From Manihot esculenta (Eukaryota > Streptophyta > Magnoliopsida > Malpighiales > Euphorbiaceae), in assembly GCF_001659605.2 (NCBI RefSeq), contig NC_035169.2, positions 15,066,263 to 15,130,262 on the forward strand: a stretch of 64,000 bases of DNA, written 5' to 3'. The notes under the pieces are model-generated. The model saw nothing but the letters and a program-made list of their open reading frames with translations. It was not told where the DNA came from and ran no database searches. Within the stretch, counting starts at the first letter, position 1. The number at the start of each line of letters is the position of its first letter. Positions 10,813 through 23,781 of this stretch are shown in pieces. A program made the position numbers and the translations under genes.

Positions 10813-13800
10813 ATGAGAGGAACTCGTCGATCAGCTCGATTGACTGGAGTCCCACCAGAGAGTGAGAGACCAGCTGCTCGTCCTCCTGCAGTGCCTAGGG
10901 CAAGGTCGCAGAGATCTAGCAGGGAAGGTACGTCAATAGACCCTAGAAGGTCTGTGGACGAGAGCAGAAGAGGTACAGCGAGAGGAGGAAGATCAGAGGA
11001 AGCTATGGAGATTGATCAGTCGAGAGATGACAGCATGGGTATAGGCAGATTTGAGGAAGGTATGGGAGAGTCTCAGGGAGGCGCTCAGACTTCAGCTTTT
11101 GGCTACCCAGAGTATCCGATGGGAGGTATGTCGAAGTACTCTAGTTTTGTCCCATATCCTCCTTACATGCCCTATATGCCTTATCCTCCTTATTACCCAC
11201 CATATCCTATGTATCCCTCTTCCCCTACCCATCCAAGTGCAGCACACCCAGAACCAAATGAGCCAGTACCACCACCACCAGAACCAGTAGCCCCTGTTGT
11301 TGACAGACATCAACCTAGCTCATCTGGCGGTAAGGTACAAATGACGGAGTACTTGAAATTGGATGCTCCTAAATACAACACGGGAGATGATCCATTTGAT
11401 TACCTCAGAGCAGTTAGGATGATAACCAGTGAATTGGGAGCAGATGATAGGAGAGCCATTGAGATGGCAGGTTTCACATTAAAATGCAAGAAAGCCAGAG
11501 AATGGTTTAAGAATTATGTGGAGCCTCGAATGGACAGCATGTCATGGGGAGAGTTCGCCAATGAGTTTGCAGGGTGGGCTTTTCCTGATAGTTCCAGAGA
11601 GATGAAAGTCATAGAGTTCGAACAGTTGCGACAGACTGATGAGATGAGTGTTGATGAATTCACCGATAAGTTCCTAGATTTGCTTCAGTACGTGGGTCAA
11701 GCCTATGATACTGATCAGAAGAAGGCAAGGAGATATACTATGAGACTGCATCCCAGGTATGCTTCCTTGATTCTTCCAGCAGAAAAGGAGAGTTTCCACA
11801 CGATAGTGGACGCAGCCAGGAAAATGGAAGCTAGTGCCAATATGCAGAAACAGTCAAAGGCACAGGCTTCGGGTTCGAAAGCCCCCACTCCAGGCAGTAA
11901 GAGATGGGATAGAGCAAAAGGAACAAAGAGTAAGTTCTGGAGTAAAGTCAAGTCAGGTCTGGGAATAGGTAGTGGCTCAAGCTCTGGCACAGCTCCAGTC
12001 TGCAGAAGATGCGGAAAACCACATGGCGGAGTTTGTCGGTTGGGATCTACAGCTTGTTTTAAATGTGGACAGGAAGGGCATATTGCTCGGGATTGTCCTC
12101 AGGTGACTTTTGCACCATCCCAGCAGATGAGTTCAGGCAGTGTGGTACAGCCAGTTGTACGGCCAGCAGCTCCAGTCATGCCTCAGAGTAGCGGCAGAGG
12201 TAGAGGGAGAGGAGCAGCCTCTACTTCAGCAGCAGGTTCCCGAGGTGGAAATCCGGTAGCCCCAGCACGGATTTTCACTGTGACACAGGAAGAGGCTAAC
12301 ATGTCGAACACAGTGGTGTCAGGTAATCTCATCATTGGGTGTTCAGATGTGTATGCTTTGATGGACCCCGGTGCTTCTCATTCCTTTATTGCTTCGAGAG
12401 CCATAGAGCGTTTGGGGTTGATCAGTTCTGAGTTAGAGTATCCTCTCTGGGTCAGTGGACCTAAATGTGACCCATCAGTAGCAGTGTCAGTCTGTCGTTT
12501 CAGTCCAGTGTTTATAGAGGGTAGATACCTTCCAGCTGACCTTGTGGTTCTAGATTTGACGGATTTTGATGTCATTCTAGGCATGGATTGGTTATCTACA
12601 TATAGTGCTACTTTGGACTGTAGAAAGAAGCTAGTGAGTCTCAGAGACCAGGATGGGTCGGAGTGTGTCTTCAGAGGAGACAGGAGAGGTACACCCAGAG
12701 GTATGATTTCAGCCCTTCAGGCTCGTCATTTGCTTAGGAGGGGTTGTCAGGGGTTTCTAGCGCATGTGAGAGAGCGAGACAGTCATGTTAGGGAACCAGC
12801 CGCAGTACCAGTAGTCCAAGAGTTTTGTGATGTTTTCCCAGACGAACTTCCAGGACTACCACCTGGTAGGGAGATAGAGTTTGAAATAGAATTGCTGCCT
12901 GATACCAGACCTATCTCTATTCCTCCCTACAGGATGGCGCCAGCAGAGTTAAAAGAGTTGAAAGAGCAGTTGCAGGACTTGGTAGATAAGGGTTTCATCC
13001 GCCCTAGTACCTCACCTTGGGGTGCTCCAGTGCTTTTTGTCAGAAAGAAGGATGGCTCCCTCAGACTTTGTATCGACTACAGACAGTTGAACAAGGTCAC
13101 TACCAAGAATAGGTATCCTTTACCTCGGATTGATGATCTATTCGACCAGCTAGCTGGAGCAGGTTGTTTTTCTAAAATAGATCTGCGATCTGGGTATCAT
13201 CAGTTGAGAGTCAGAGAGGCAGATGTGCCTAAGACAGCTTTCAGGACCAGATATGGGCATTATGAGTTTTTAGTGATGCCGTTCGGGTTGACTAACGCCC
13301 CTGCAGCATTTATGGATCTCATGAACAGGGTATTCAGTGAGTTTCTGGATCACTTTGTCATTGTGTTTATCGATGATATCTTAGTGTATTCCAGAGATGC
13401 GGAGGAGCATGCCCAGCATCTGAGGATCGTTCTGCAGACACTGAGAGAGCATGGTTTGTATGCCAAGTTCTCAAAGTGTGAGTTTTGGTTGAGGAGCATT
13501 GCTTTCTTGGGACATGTTGTATCAGCAGAGGGTATTGAGGTTGATCCCAAGAAGATAGAGGCTGTAGCTAACTGGCCCAGACCCACGACAGTGACTGAGA
13601 TTAAAAGCTTTCTGGGACTGGCAGGGTATTACAGGAGGTTCGTTCAGAACTTCTCAAAGATAGCAGCTCCGATGACCAAATTGACTCAGAAGAACCAGAA
13701 GTTTATCTGGTCAGACCAGTGTGAAGAGAGCTTTATAGAGCTCAAGAGAAGATTGACTACAGCACCAGTGTTAGCTCTGCCTGTCAGTAATGAGGATTTC

Positions 13801-15708
13801 ACAGTGTTCTGTGATGCATCTCGAGTGGGATTGGGTTGTGTGTTGATACAGAGTGATAGAGTGATAGCTTATGCTTCTAGACAGTTGAAGAAGCACGAGT
13901 TGAATTGCCCTACCCATGACCTAGAGATGGCAGCAGTTATCTTTGCACTTAAGATGTGGCGGCATTACCTCTACGGGGTTAAATGCGAGATCTTCACTGA
14001 TCATAAGAGTTTACAGTACATCTTGAGTCAGAGAGAGCTGAATTTGAGGCAGCGGAGATGGGTGGAATTCCTCAGTGATTATGATTGTAAAATCCAGTAT
14101 CATCCGGGTAAGGCGAATGTGGTCGCAGACGCCCTAAGCCGGAAGTCACTAGGCAGTTTATCCCATATAGCAGCAGAGCGGAGACCAGTTGTGATGGAGC
14201 TTTATAAGCTCTTAGACGAGGGATTACAACTAGAGTTGTCTGGTACAGGTGCGTTGATAGCACAGATGAGAGTGACACCTGTGTTTCTGGAGCAGATAGC
14301 TCAGAGACAGCATGAGGACCCTGAGTTGATGAAAATTGCCAGAACTGTTCAGTCAGGCAACAGTGTAGCGTTTAGATTTGATAGTAAAGGGATCCTTCGC
14401 TATGGGAGTCGACTTTGTGTACCAGATAGGGGCAGTGTGAAGGAAGACATTATGAGAGAAGCTCATAATGCGAGGTATAGTGTTCACCCAGGAGCCACCA
14501 AGATGTATCAGGATCTAAAACGGGTCTATTGGTGGCCAGCCATGAAGAAAGAAATGGCGCAGTTCGTGACAGCCTGTGAGGTTTGTCAGAGGGTGAAACT
14601 AGAGCATCAGAAACCAGCCGGAATGCTTAACCCATTACCGATTCCAAAGTGGAAATGGGAGAACATAGCCATGGATTTTGTAGTGGGTTTACCAGCTACG
14701 TCCAACAGGATAGACTCTATATGGGTGATTGTGGACAGACTCACGAAATCTGCTCATTTTCTTCCAGTACGAAGTAACTATTCTGTGGATAAGTTGGCAC
14801 AGGTCTATCTGGATGAGATCGTGAGATTACATGGTGTTCCAGTGTCGATAGTTTCAGACAGAGGACCTCAGTTTACCTCCCGCTTTTGGCGGAGTCTGCA
14901 GAGTGCGATGGGCACGCGATTGGATTTTAGCACTGCTTTCCACCCACAGACTGATGGACAGTCAGAGAGGACCATCCAGACCATAGAGGATATGCTTCGA
15001 CTATGTGTGTTAGACTTTGGCGGTTCTTGGAGGCAGCATCTACCTTTGCTGGAGTTTGCTTACAATAACAGCCATCATGCTAGCATTGCGATGGCTCCTT
15101 ATGAAGCGTTGTATGGGAGGAAGTGCAGATCCCCTGTTTGCTGGGAAGAGATAGGAGAAAGGGTTCTTGCAGGGCCAGAGTTAGTAGAACTTACCAGTAG
15201 AGTGGTGCCCATGATCAGAGAGAGAATCAGAACAGCGCAGAGCAGACAGAAAAGTTATGCAGACGTTCGCAGAAAGCAGTTAGAGTTCCAGGAGGGTAAT
15301 TGGGTATTGCTGAAAGTGTCTCCAATGAAAGGGGTGGTTCGTTTTGGGAAGAAGGGTAAATTAGCTCCACGGTACATTGGACCCTTTGAGGTATTGCAGA
15401 GGATCGGAAATGTGTCATATAAGCTGGATTTACCTGCTTCTATGGAGAGAATTCACCCGGTCTTTCATGTTTCTATGCTACGGCAGTTTGTGTCAGATTC
15501 GAATCAGGTTCTAAGTGAGCCTGAGGTGGAGATTCATACAGATCTCACCTATATAGAGCAGCCAGTGCGGATTCTGGACACACAGATCAGACAGCTAAGG
15601 AACAAGGAGATTCCGATGGTGAAAGTCCTGTGGAACCACCATAATCTAGAAGAGTGCACCTGGGAGACGCGAGAGTCGATGCTCCAGCAGTATCCCTTTT
15701 TGTTTTGA
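10813..15708 (+). CDS. gag-pol: Element A gag-pol polyprotein with chromodomain, intact
   Basis: One open frame of 1631 codons encodes capsid and all replication enzymes of a Tekay/Del-type Ty3/gypsy element. I chose the ATG of [10 protein letters not shown] because every copy in the window keeps it. The frame stays open 22 codons upstream, but that part is not conserved. Domains in order: Pro/Tyr-rich segment (about 80-175), capsid (about 195-370), a C-x2-C-x3-H knuckle and [14 protein letters not shown] (415-428), protease MDPGASHSF (Asp about 518), reverse transcriptase FIDD (852-855), RNase H CDAS (Asp about 1001), integrase zinc region (from about 1218), core D1288, D1349, E1385 with exactly 35 residues before the Glu, and a chromodomain in the last 60 residues. 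No key residue is missing. The protease has DPG rather than D-S/T-G, as all its relatives here do, so this is a family trait. Confidence 0.96.
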   Translation: MRGTRRSARLTGVPPESERPAARPPAVPRARSQRSSREGTSIDPRRSVDESRRGTARGGRSEEAMEIDQSRDDSMGIGRFEEGMGESQGGAQTSAFGYPEYPMGGMSKYSSFVPYPPYMPYMPYPPYYPPYPMYPSSPTHPSAAHPEPNEPVPPPPEPVAPVVDRHQPSSSGGKVQMTEYLKLDAPKYNTGDDPFDYLRAVRMITSELGADDRRAIEMAGFTLKCKKAREWFKNYVEPRMDSMSWGEFANEFAGWAFPDSSREMKVIEFEQLRQTDEMSVDEFTDKFLDLLQYVGQAYDTDQKKARRYTMRLHPRYASLILPAEKESFHTIVDAARKMEASANMQKQSKAQASGSKAPTPGSKRWDRAKGTKSKFWSKVKSGLGIGSGSSSGTAPVCRRCGKPHGGVCRLGSTACFKCGQEGHIARDCPQVTFAPSQQMSSGSVVQPVVRPAAPVMPQSSGRGRGRGAASTSAAGSRGGNPVAPARIFTVTQEEANMSNTVVSGNLIIGCSDVYALMDPGASHSFIASRAIERLGLISSELEYPLWVSGPKCDPSVAVSVCRFSPVFIEGRYLPADLVVLDLTDFDVILGMDWLSTYSATLDCRKKLVSLRDQDGSECVFRGDRRGTPRGMISALQARHLLRRGCQGFLAHVRERDSHVREPAAVPVVQEFCDVFPDELPGLPPGREIEFEIELLPDTRPISIPPYRMAPAELKELKEQLQDLVDKGFIRPSTSPWGAPVLFVRKKDGSLRLCIDYRQLNKVTTKNRYPLPRIDDLFDQLAGAGCFSKIDLRSGYHQLRVREADVPKTAFRTRYGHYEFLVMPFGLTNAPAAFMDLMNRVFSEFLDHFVIVFIDDILVYSRDAEEHAQHLRIVLQTLREHGLYAKFSKCEFWLRSIAFLGHVVSAEGIEVDPKKIEAVANWPRPTTVTEIKSFLGLAGYYRRFVQNFSKIAAPMTKLTQKNQKFIWSDQCEESFIELKRRLTTAPVLALPVSNEDFTVFCDASRVGLGCVLIQSDRVIAYASRQLKKHELNCPTHDLEMAAVIFALKMWRHYLYGVKCEIFTDHKSLQYILSQRELNLRQRRWVEFLSDYDCKIQYHPGKANVVADALSRKSLGSLSHIAAERRPVVMELYKLLDEGLQLELSGTGALIAQMRVTPVFLEQIAQRQHEDPELMKIARTVQSGNSVAFRFDSKGILRYGSRLCVPDRGSVKEDIMREAHNARYSVHPGATKMYQDLKRVYWWPAMKKEMAQFVTACEVCQRVKLEHQKPAGMLNPLPIPKWKWENIAMDFVVGLPATSNRIDSIWVIVDRLTKSAHFLPVRSNYSVDKLAQVYLDEIVRLHGVPVSIVSDRGPQFTSRFWRSLQSAMGTRLDFSTAFHPQTDGQSERTIQTIEDMLRLCVLDFGGSWRQHLPLLEFAYNNSHHASIAMAPYEALYGRKCRSPVCWEEIGERVLAGPELVELTSRVVPMIRERIRTAQSRQKSYADVRRKQLEFQEGNWVLLKVSPMKGVVRFGKKGKLAPRYIGPFEVLQRIGNVSYKLDLPASMERIHPVFHVSMLRQFVSDSNQVLSEPEVEIHTDLTYIEQPVRILDTQIRQLRNKEIPMVKVLWNHHNLEECTWETRESMLQQYPFLF

Positions 15709-15748
15709 GGTTAGTTTCCTCCGTTTGATGTGGTATTTGGTTTAGAAT

Positions 15749-15782
15749 CATTCGAGGACGAATGTTCTTAAGGGGGGAAGAA
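15749..15782 (+). promoter_or_regulatory. Element A stem-loop and polypurine tract
   Basis: CATTCG-AGGA-CGAATG (15749-15764) can fold into a small hairpin. It is followed by AAGGGGGGAAGAA (15770-15782), directly against the 3' LTR. The tract is the expected plus-strand primer. Confidence 0.85.
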
Positions 15783-18032
15783 TGTAATACCCGGCTGGCG
15801 ACCGGCATCGGAATTCTACTTTCCGGTGGAATTCGGGATGTCGGAAGCCTCTAAAAGGGTAGGATTTATGTTTTACTCCAGTGTTATGATGAATGTTAAG
15901 GGTTTGAGTGGAATTGATTTGAGTTGGTTTGAGGTTGGAAGAGAAAAGGCTCTGGAGACTTTTGCCATGTTCGGCCGCCGAAGGTAAGTTCAGCCGCCGA
16001 AAGTGCCCAATGTTCGGCTTCCGCAGTTCAGGTTCGGCCCCTGAATGGTGCATGGTTTTGCATGTGATTCGGCAGCCGAAGCTAAGTTGCTCAGCCAGCT
16101 GTTGTGCCATCCTTAGTCAGCATTTTGGACAGGTGTTGGCTCCAACCCCTGTCCAGAAGATTGGCCACGTCTCCCATGACTTATCTGCACCTCTTTACCA
16201 GCTCATGCAACGTTTTGGTGTGTGGTTAAGGTGTTTGAAGGTTTTGCAGTTCCAACGGTCAAGGTTGTGAGGTTAGTGAGTTGGAAGAGAAGTGGATCTA
16301 TTTTTCTTTGTTCAGATCGTTCATCTTCGTGGTTACAAGAGGTACGTGAAGATCTTGAACATGTTTTTCTGTGTTAAAGAAGTTTTATGAAGGTTTGGGT
16401 AGAGATGCATGCGTGGTGACAAAGGGTGTATTTGATGGTTTAGCTTGTAAGCATGATTATGTGTTTTGTGTGATGTGTTTGTTGGGGTTTTTAGGGAGTT
16501 TTGGACCCCTTTGTACATATACATGAGTATATGTGTGTTGAGGAGTTGAAGTTTGCATGTTTTGTGAGATTGAAGGGATGGAGGAGCTTGTTTGCCGTCG
16601 GGGCTGAGTTCTGGATGAACTCAGGTTCGGCAGCCGAAGGTTCATTCGGCCGCCGAACCTCTTGCATGGTGGCTTAGGCTGCCACAGCTTGCCCCCGCGA
16701 GTTTTGCATGTTCGGCTCTGTTTGGGGGATTCGGCCGCCGAAGGTGCCGCCGAAGGTTAGAGACTTTCGTCTCTGGAGTACCTTTTGGCCCCCGAAACTT
16801 GCCCCCGAAAGGGTTCGGCCGCCGAAGCTTGAGATTCGGCCGCCGAAGGTGCTTGAGTTTCGTCTCTGGAGAGGACTTTCGGCTGCCGAACCTGCCGCCG
16901 AAAGTGTCCTGTCCAGCTTTCTTTTGCATGCTTTGCATGGCTAGTTGAGTGAGTTTAAGGGGATTCTTGGGGAGTTTAAGAGAGTTATTCATTAGCTTGT
17001 TTGGTCCCTCATTTGAGTCCATCTGTATAGGTACAGACCAGAGGAACCAGAGAGAGCAGCAGTGAGTACTGCTCCAGAGTGTCAGAGCCTGCAGAGTCAG
17101 TCAGTCCAGATAGCCAGAGGTGAGTGGAACTAAACTTAACTCTTTTACTTGCACAATGAAATGTTTTAGCATATCTCATGCATCATGCTTATGCCATAGG
17201 GTGATTGCATTAGTATCCACGAATATGTTGCATTGCATAATACATTGTTGATGTGAGTAAATGCTGAATGATCCAATAGTCACAGACAGGAAGTCCAGGA
17301 GCCTTTGACTACGCCCTGGCAGGTATAGCAAAGTCCAGGAGCCTTTGACTACGCCCTGGCAATGGTAAGTACAGAGGTGTTATATACACATATACATATA
17401 TGACAGGAAGACCAGGTGCTCGATTCTACGCCCTGGCACAGAGTTACTGGGACTATGTGGTGACAGGTTTACTCTTGATGTGGCTTGTCTGTGCTATGGT
17501 GCATTCCATGAGATCATATTTTACTGAGATGTTTTCCTGTTCTACTCACTGGGCTATAGAGCTCATCCCACTCCCTTAACCCCAGTTTTGCAGGTGTAGT
17601 GTACAGTGTACAGGGACAGGTCAGCAGAGTACAGGAAGAGTAAAGAGATTTGTAATAGCTTAGAGTGGACATGTAATAATAAAGAGATGTAATAGTTGTG
17701 TATACAGTTAGAAATGTGCTTGACCTAGTGATGTATGTTTTGTACATGATCTGTATATGTATATATGTTTTCCTGTATGTGAAAACCAGGCTTAACAGGT
17801 ATGAATTAACCCATCTAGAGCACGCTCTAGTCAGGGAAATAGAGTACAGAGATAGTGCATGCACAGGTTAAGCCTTGGTCAGAAACGAGTTTGTATTTTT
17901 TCACAGAAACTGTATGATCATGTATGAGGTTTATAGGTACACAGAGAGTACAGCAGGCTTGCTACGGGTTCTGGCGGCCTTAAGCCGACCTGAATCCTAG
18001 CGCCGGTGACGGTCCATTTTGGGGTCGTTACA
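15783..18032 (+). repeat. Element A 3' LTR
   Basis: It is 2250 bp long with the same ends as the 5' copy. It carries a 40-bp tandem duplication (units at 17291 and 17331, AAGTCCAGGAGCC...) that the 5' LTR lacks. It also lacks one 21-bp unit of the GCCGCC cluster. Confidence 0.95.
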
Positions 18033-21000
18033 GGGCATCTGCCACAACATTTACCTTACCCAGATGGTACTGAATCTTGCAATCATAGTCACTGAGCAGT
18101 TCTACCCATCTTCTCTGCCTCAGGTTCAACTCTCTCTGACTCAAGATGTACTGCAAGTTTTTATGATTTTTGAAGATCTCACATTTAACCCCATAAATGT
18201 AATGCCTCCACATCTTGAGTGCAAAGATCACGGCTGCCATCTCTAGGTCATGTGTAGGGTAATTCAACTCATGCTTCTTCAACTGCCTAGAAGCATAAGC
18301 ATTTACCCTCTCATTTTGCATCAACACACAACCCAGTCCCACATGGGACGCATCACAAAACACTGTGAAGTCTTCATTACTGGTAGGCAGAGCTAACACC
18401 GGTGCTGACGTCAATCTTTTCTTCAGCTCTTCAAAGCTTTCCTCGCACTGATCAGACCACACAAACTTCTGATTCTTCTTGGTTAATCTGGTCATAGGAG
18501 CGGCAATTTTAGAGAAGTCCTAAATGAACCTCCTGTAGTAACCTGCCAAACCCAAAAAGCTCTTGATCTCGGTTACTGTAGTGGGTCTAGGCCAGTTGGC
18601 TACAGCTTCTACCTTCTTGGGGTCCACTTCAATTCCATTTTCTGATACAACATGCCCCAAGAATGAGATGCTCCTCAACCAGAATTCACACTTGGAGAAC
18701 TTGGCATACAAGCCGTGCTCCCTCAGGGTCTGCAAAACTAACCTCAGATGATGGGCATGCTCCTCTGCATTTCTGGAATACACTAAGATATCATCTATGA
18801 AGACAATAACAAAGTGATCCAGATACTGGCTAAACACTCTGTTCATGAGATCCATGAATGCTGCAGGGGCATTGGTTAGCCCGAACGGCATTACTAGGAA
18901 CTCATAATGCCCATATCTGGTCCTGAATGCCTTCTTCGGCACATCTTCTTCTCTTATTCTCAGCTGGTGGTACCCGGATCTCAGATCTATCTTGGAAAAA
19001 CAACCTGCTCCTGCTAGCTGGTCAAATAGATTGTCGATCCTAGGTAATGGATACTTACTCTTGATAGTGACTTTGTTCAACTGCCTGTAGTCGATACAAA
19101 GTCTCAAGGATCCATCCTTCTTCTTTACAAAGAGTACTGGAGCACCCCAAGTTAAGGTACTCGGTCGGATGAAACCCTTGTCTACCAACTCTTGCAACTG
19201 CTCCTTTTGCTCCTTCAACTCTGCTGGTGCCATCCTGTAGGGAGGGATAGAGATTGGTCTAGTTCCAGGCATTACTTCTATTTCAAACTCTATCTCCCTA
19301 GCAGGTGGTAGTTCTGGAAGCTCGTATGGAAAGACATATGGAAACTCTCTGACCACGGGCACTGAGGCGGGCTCCCTAATCTGACTATTAAGCTCTCTCA
19401 CATGAGCTAGAAACCCCTGACAACCTCTCCTGAGCAACCTACGAGCCTGTAGGGCTGATATCAGACCTCTAGGCGTACCCCTTTTGTCTCCTCTGAAGAC
19501 AACCTCTGACCCATCTTGATCTCTGAACCTGACTACCTTGTCTCTGCAGTCCAAGGTAGCACTATGAGCAGATAGCCAATCCATCCCTAGAATGACATCA
19601 AAATCCGTCAAGTCTAGAACCACTAGGTCGGCTGGAAGGCATCTATTCTCAATAAACACTAGACTATACCGGCAGACTGACTCTGCCACTGATGGATCAC
19701 ACTTGGGTCCATTGACCCAGAGGGGACACTCTAACCCAGAGATTATCAAACCCAACCTCTCAACGGCTCTTGGAGCAACAAAAGAATGAGATGCATCAGG
19801 GTCCATTAAAGCATACACATCTGAACAACCAATGATGAGATTACCTAACACCACGGTGTTGGATGTGTTTGCCTCCTGCTGTGTCATAGTGAAGATCCGG
19901 GCTGGAGCTGATGGACCTTCACCTCGGGAACCTGCTGAAGAAGAGGCTGCCCCTCTCCCTCGGCCTCTGCCACTGCCCTGAGTTGCGGCTGGAGCTACTG
20001 GCTGAGCCACACTACCAGAAGCTGTCTGCTGGGATGGTGCCATAAAAGGTGCCCTAGGACACTCCCGAGCCATGTGTCCCTCCTGTCCACACCTGAAGCA
20101 AGCTGTCGTCCCAAGCCGACACACTCCCTTATGCGGCTTCCCACACCTCATGCATTCTGAACCATCTGAACCTGAGCTCGAGCCACCACCTAAACCCAGA
20201 CCTGACTTCAAACAGTTCCAAAACTTGCTCTTCTTGGTCTTGGATCTGCCCCACTTTTTATTGCCTGAAGCTGCTGCACTCAGAGAAGAGGGATCTAACT
20301 TTCCCTCGCTAGGGGTCTTGGAACCCGAGGACTGTGCCACTGACTGCTTGAATGTCCCCTGAATGATGGTACTAGCCTCCATCTTCCGTGCCGCATCCAC
20401 AATAGTGTGAAAGCTCTCCCTCTCTGCTGCAAGAATTAGGGAGGAATACCTAGGGTGGAGCCTCATGGTATACCTCCTGGCCTTCTTCTGATCTGTATCA
20501 TAAGTTTGCTCCACAAATGGCAACAGCTTTAAGAACTTATCTGTAAACTCATCCACACTCATCTCCTTAGTCTGCCTCAACTGTTCAAACTCAATTATCT
20601 TCAATTCCCTCGAGCTATCAGGGAAAGCCCATCTTGCAAATTCATTAGCAAACTCCTCCCAGGTTAAACTGTCCAATCTTGGGTCCACAGTTTTTAAACC
20701 ACTCACAGGCCTTTTTGCATTTAAGAGTGAACCCCGCCATCTGAATGGCTCTACAATCATCTGCCCCTAACTCATCTGTAATCATTTTGACTGTCTTCAG
20801 GTACTCAAATGGATCATCTCCCGTCTTGAACTTGGGAGCATCTAGCTTCAAGTAATCTATCATCTTAACTCTGCTCCCTCTAGATGAGCTAGGTTTAGGT
20901 ACTTGGACTTTAAGAGCTACAGGTTCAGGGGGAGGTGGAGGAGGTACAACATTCCCTGGATTAGGGTTTGCTAGATTTGGATAGAAAGGTGAGGGTGGGT

Positions 21001-21432
21001 ACATGGGGTACTGGGGGTATGGAGGATAGAAACCTAAGGCATGAAAGAGGGATAAGGGTTGAAACTGGGGTAATCCGATGTACCTCCAATCGAATACCCG
21101 GGGACCTGTGGAAAGGGTTGATATTGGGGTGGTTGAGCAAACCCCGAGGCCTGAGTGCCTCCTTGAGATTCTCCCATGCCCTCTTCAGACATGCTCACAC
21201 CTAAGTTTCCATCCCTTCTCTGGTCAACCTCCATTTCATCCCCCTCAGCTGACACTCCTCCCTGAACTGCTCCCCTTCTGCTTGCATCAAAAGACCTTCT
21301 AGGGTCCCTTGACACTCTCTCCTTACTAGATCTACAGGACATTGCCCTTAGCAATGCAGGAGGACGGGCATCCATGCCCTCACTTTCTGGTGGGACTCTA
21401 ATCAATCGTGCAGATCAATGAGTGCCTCTCAT
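18033..21432 (-). pseudogene. gag-pol: Element B gag-pol, 5' part: gag, protease, reverse transcriptase, RNase H
   Basis: The frame starts at ATG 21430-21432, but codon 6 is TGA (MRGTH then stop, where relatives read CGA for Arg). Gag is out of frame around 20650-20760, with a frameshift in the capsid. From 20760 to 18520 there is an open stretch with the zinc knuckle, the protease (here MDPDASHSF), and the reverse transcriptase with an intact FIDD. A stop near 18520 replaces the Gln of 'VQDF'. RNase H follows to 18033, where element A interrupts it. The Gly-to-Asp change next to the protease Asp (codon 19795-19797) should by itself inactivate the protease. Most of these lesions look like C-to-T changes, typical of methylated repeats. 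Confidence 0.93.
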
Positions 21433-21672
21433 TCTGCTTATTGAAAAACAACACATACACAAAACATCAGCATCATATGGTTCATGTGGAAACACATGAA
21501 CCCGCATCACATACATAGCATAACATTAGTGCACATGCATAAAATCATGGCATTTCACATCATCATTCAAGACAGGACTCTATATCCCATCCTAGTGGAC
21601 ATGATTTTCCAATTGTGCTTGCCCTTCTAGAACATCTATGAGCCCGACACTCTCTAGGTCCGACCATATGAA

Positions 21673-21690
21673 CCTAGGGCTCTGATACCA
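21673..21690 (-). promoter_or_regulatory. Element B primer-binding site (tRNA-iMet)
   Basis: The minus strand reads TGGTATCAGAGCCCTAGG, three bases inside the 5' LTR boundary at 21694, as in A, C, D, E and F. Confidence 0.92.
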
Positions 21691-21693
21691 ATC

Positions 21694-23781
21694 TGTAACG
21701 ACCCGAAATCGGACCGCTACCGGCGCTAGGAACCAGATCGATTTAAGGTCGCCGGGAACCGTAGCAAACCTAACATACAACCTGTCATACCTGATAAATC
21801 CCATACATGATCATACATTTACATAAAAACTTTAAACTTTTTCACACACCAAGCTTGACCTGTGCATGCACTGAAACTGAATATATAAAAACCCCACACT
21901 AGAGCCCTCATCAAATGCTCTAGTTGGGTCAACATTACATACATCAAGTTTGGTCTACAACACATTAATAAAACATTACATAAGGATCTTGTATCAAAAG
22001 GGATTAACCAAACACTCTAGGGTTAAGCACCATACTAATCCTTAATACAAAACTATACAATATCTTACAATACATACATTTCATTGTCTTTCATGTCCAC
22101 AACTAAACTATTACATACATAACACTTTTACTCTTGCTGACTTCCTAGTCTACCCCAAACCTGCAAACCTAGGGGTTAAAGGAAAGGGTGAGCTACTAGA
22201 GCCCAGTGAGCAGAACATATAAAATAGTTTATATAGATATGCCATCATGAAATGCATCACATCACAAACAATTCACATCACAGATGGATTTATCACCAAT
22301 AACCCCCTCTTTCCTCTTTATCATAACAAATTGCCAGGACGCGTGGCATGGGTAGCCCTGGACTTCCTTATCATACTGAGGGCTAATGGGTCATCCAAAA
22401 TCCATCCACATCAACAATAATTAATGCAATGCATCATATTCGTTTATTCTAATGCAAAAGAACCTAATACATATCATGGCATTCGTGATGCATGGATCAT
22501 GCTAAAAAGGATTTCATTGCTTTGAAAATAAAAGAAGTTATGTTCTACTCACCTCTGGCAGATACTGGACTGACTCTGAAGCAGCTATCTCACTGCTGGG
22601 GTCCTCGGTTCCTCGAGTCCGAACCTACACAGGTGGACTCAAATGAGGGACCAAACATACACTAACATAACTCTAAACATCTCCCCAAAAACCCCCTAAA
22701 ACATCATAAAACATTCATAGAAAACATGCAAAGGAAGGCTGGACAGGGCACTTTCGGCGGTAGGTTCGGCGGCCGAAAGTCCCTCCAGAGCCGAAAGTCA
22801 GCCACTTTCGGGGGTAGGGTTCGGCGGCCGAAAGTCTGTCCAGAGTCGAAAGTCACCAACCTTCGGCGGCCGAAATTTCCCTCCAGAGCCGAAAGTCCAA
22901 ACTTTCGGGGGCAAGTTTAGGCGGCCAAACTGCCTCCGCAGGCAGGTTCGGCGGCCGAACATGACTTCGACAGCCTAACCTAGGTCCTCTAGAAGGCAAA
23001 ACCCAAGCCACAAACATGCATCCAGCCACTCTAAACCTCTCAACTCAAACCAACTCATGCAAAAACATGCATAAACACATTCTTAAGCATTTAGGGGCTT
23101 AAAACTAACCTATACCCCAACAACATCAACATTTAACATACAATAAACATACATTTTATCATTTAACTCACATAAACCCTAACATTTAACAACTACTCTA
23201 AACATGCATCAAAACTCTCTAAAACCCCTCAAAACTTACTTAAAGCATTAAAGAAGGGTAGGATCTCCACTTACCCCTTGAAAATCGAGAGGAGAGGCGA
23301 TCCAAACTCGGAGATGGGAGAAATCGAGCTCCGGAATCTCCAAGCTTCAAAACTTCGTTTTTAGCTCAAAATCTTCAAAATCAAGTTAAGACTTGTTAAA
23401 AACTTGAAGGATTTGAGGATAAAACACAAGATCGACAAAAGGGGTGGCGGAGACTCACCTTGCCCGAAAATAGAGAGAGAAAACTCGCCCATTTTTGGAC
23501 AGGGGGCCTTTTATAGGTGGCTGGCCAGACCACCTTCGGGGGCCAAAAGGGCTTCCGCAAGTCACCAACATTCGGCGGCCGAACATGGGGTTCGGCGGCC
23601 GAACCTGAGTTTCTCCTCCAAAACATTTTCTTTCAAAACTCAATTTCTTTATTCATTAAAACCATAAAAACATGTAAAAAACATTTATAAAAACATGATT
23701 TTACCCTTCTAAAGGGTTCCGACATCCGAGATTCCGCCGAAAAGCAGGAATTTCGATTCTCGGGTCTAGCCGGGTATTACA
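21694..23781 (-). repeat. Element B 5' LTR
   Basis: It is 2088 bp, with TGTAACGACC at the low-coordinate end and GTATTACA at 23781. A TATA box (CCTTTTATA, 23507-23515, minus TATAAAAGG) lies about 270 bp from the outer end. It has one minisatellite unit where the 3' LTR has three. The CGCAC target repeat follows at 23782. Confidence 0.94.

Larger units (their letters stand above)
8386..18032 (+). mobile_element. Element A: full-length Tekay-type Ty3/gypsy chromovirus
   Basis: This is a 9647-bp element with LTRs 8386-10616 and 15783-18032, a tRNA-iMet primer site, one long gag-pol frame and a purine tract. It is bounded by the exact 5-bp repeat GGGCA (8381-8385 and 18033-18037). It lies inside the pol gene of B in the opposite orientation. 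I count about 12 substitutions (mostly C/T or G/A), a 21-bp deletion, two 1-bp indels and a 40-bp duplication between its LTRs. Coding capacity looks intact, so it could be autonomous, but activity cannot be judged from sequence. Confidence 0.96.
4512..23781 (-). mobile_element. Element B: degenerate Tekay-type Ty3/gypsy retrotransposon, split by element A
   Basis: The minus-strand element is flanked by the 5-bp direct repeat CGCAC (4507-4511 and 23782-23786). It has LTRs at 21694-23781 (5') and 4512-6718 (3'), a primer site, gag-pol remains and a purine tract. Its coding region is interrupted at 8385/18033 by element A, whose target duplication GGGCA (8381-8385 and 18033-18037) proves the nesting. 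Without A, B would be about 9.6 kb. Its LTRs differ in length (2207 against 2088 bp) and its frame has several stops, so it is an old, inactive copy. Confidence 0.95.
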
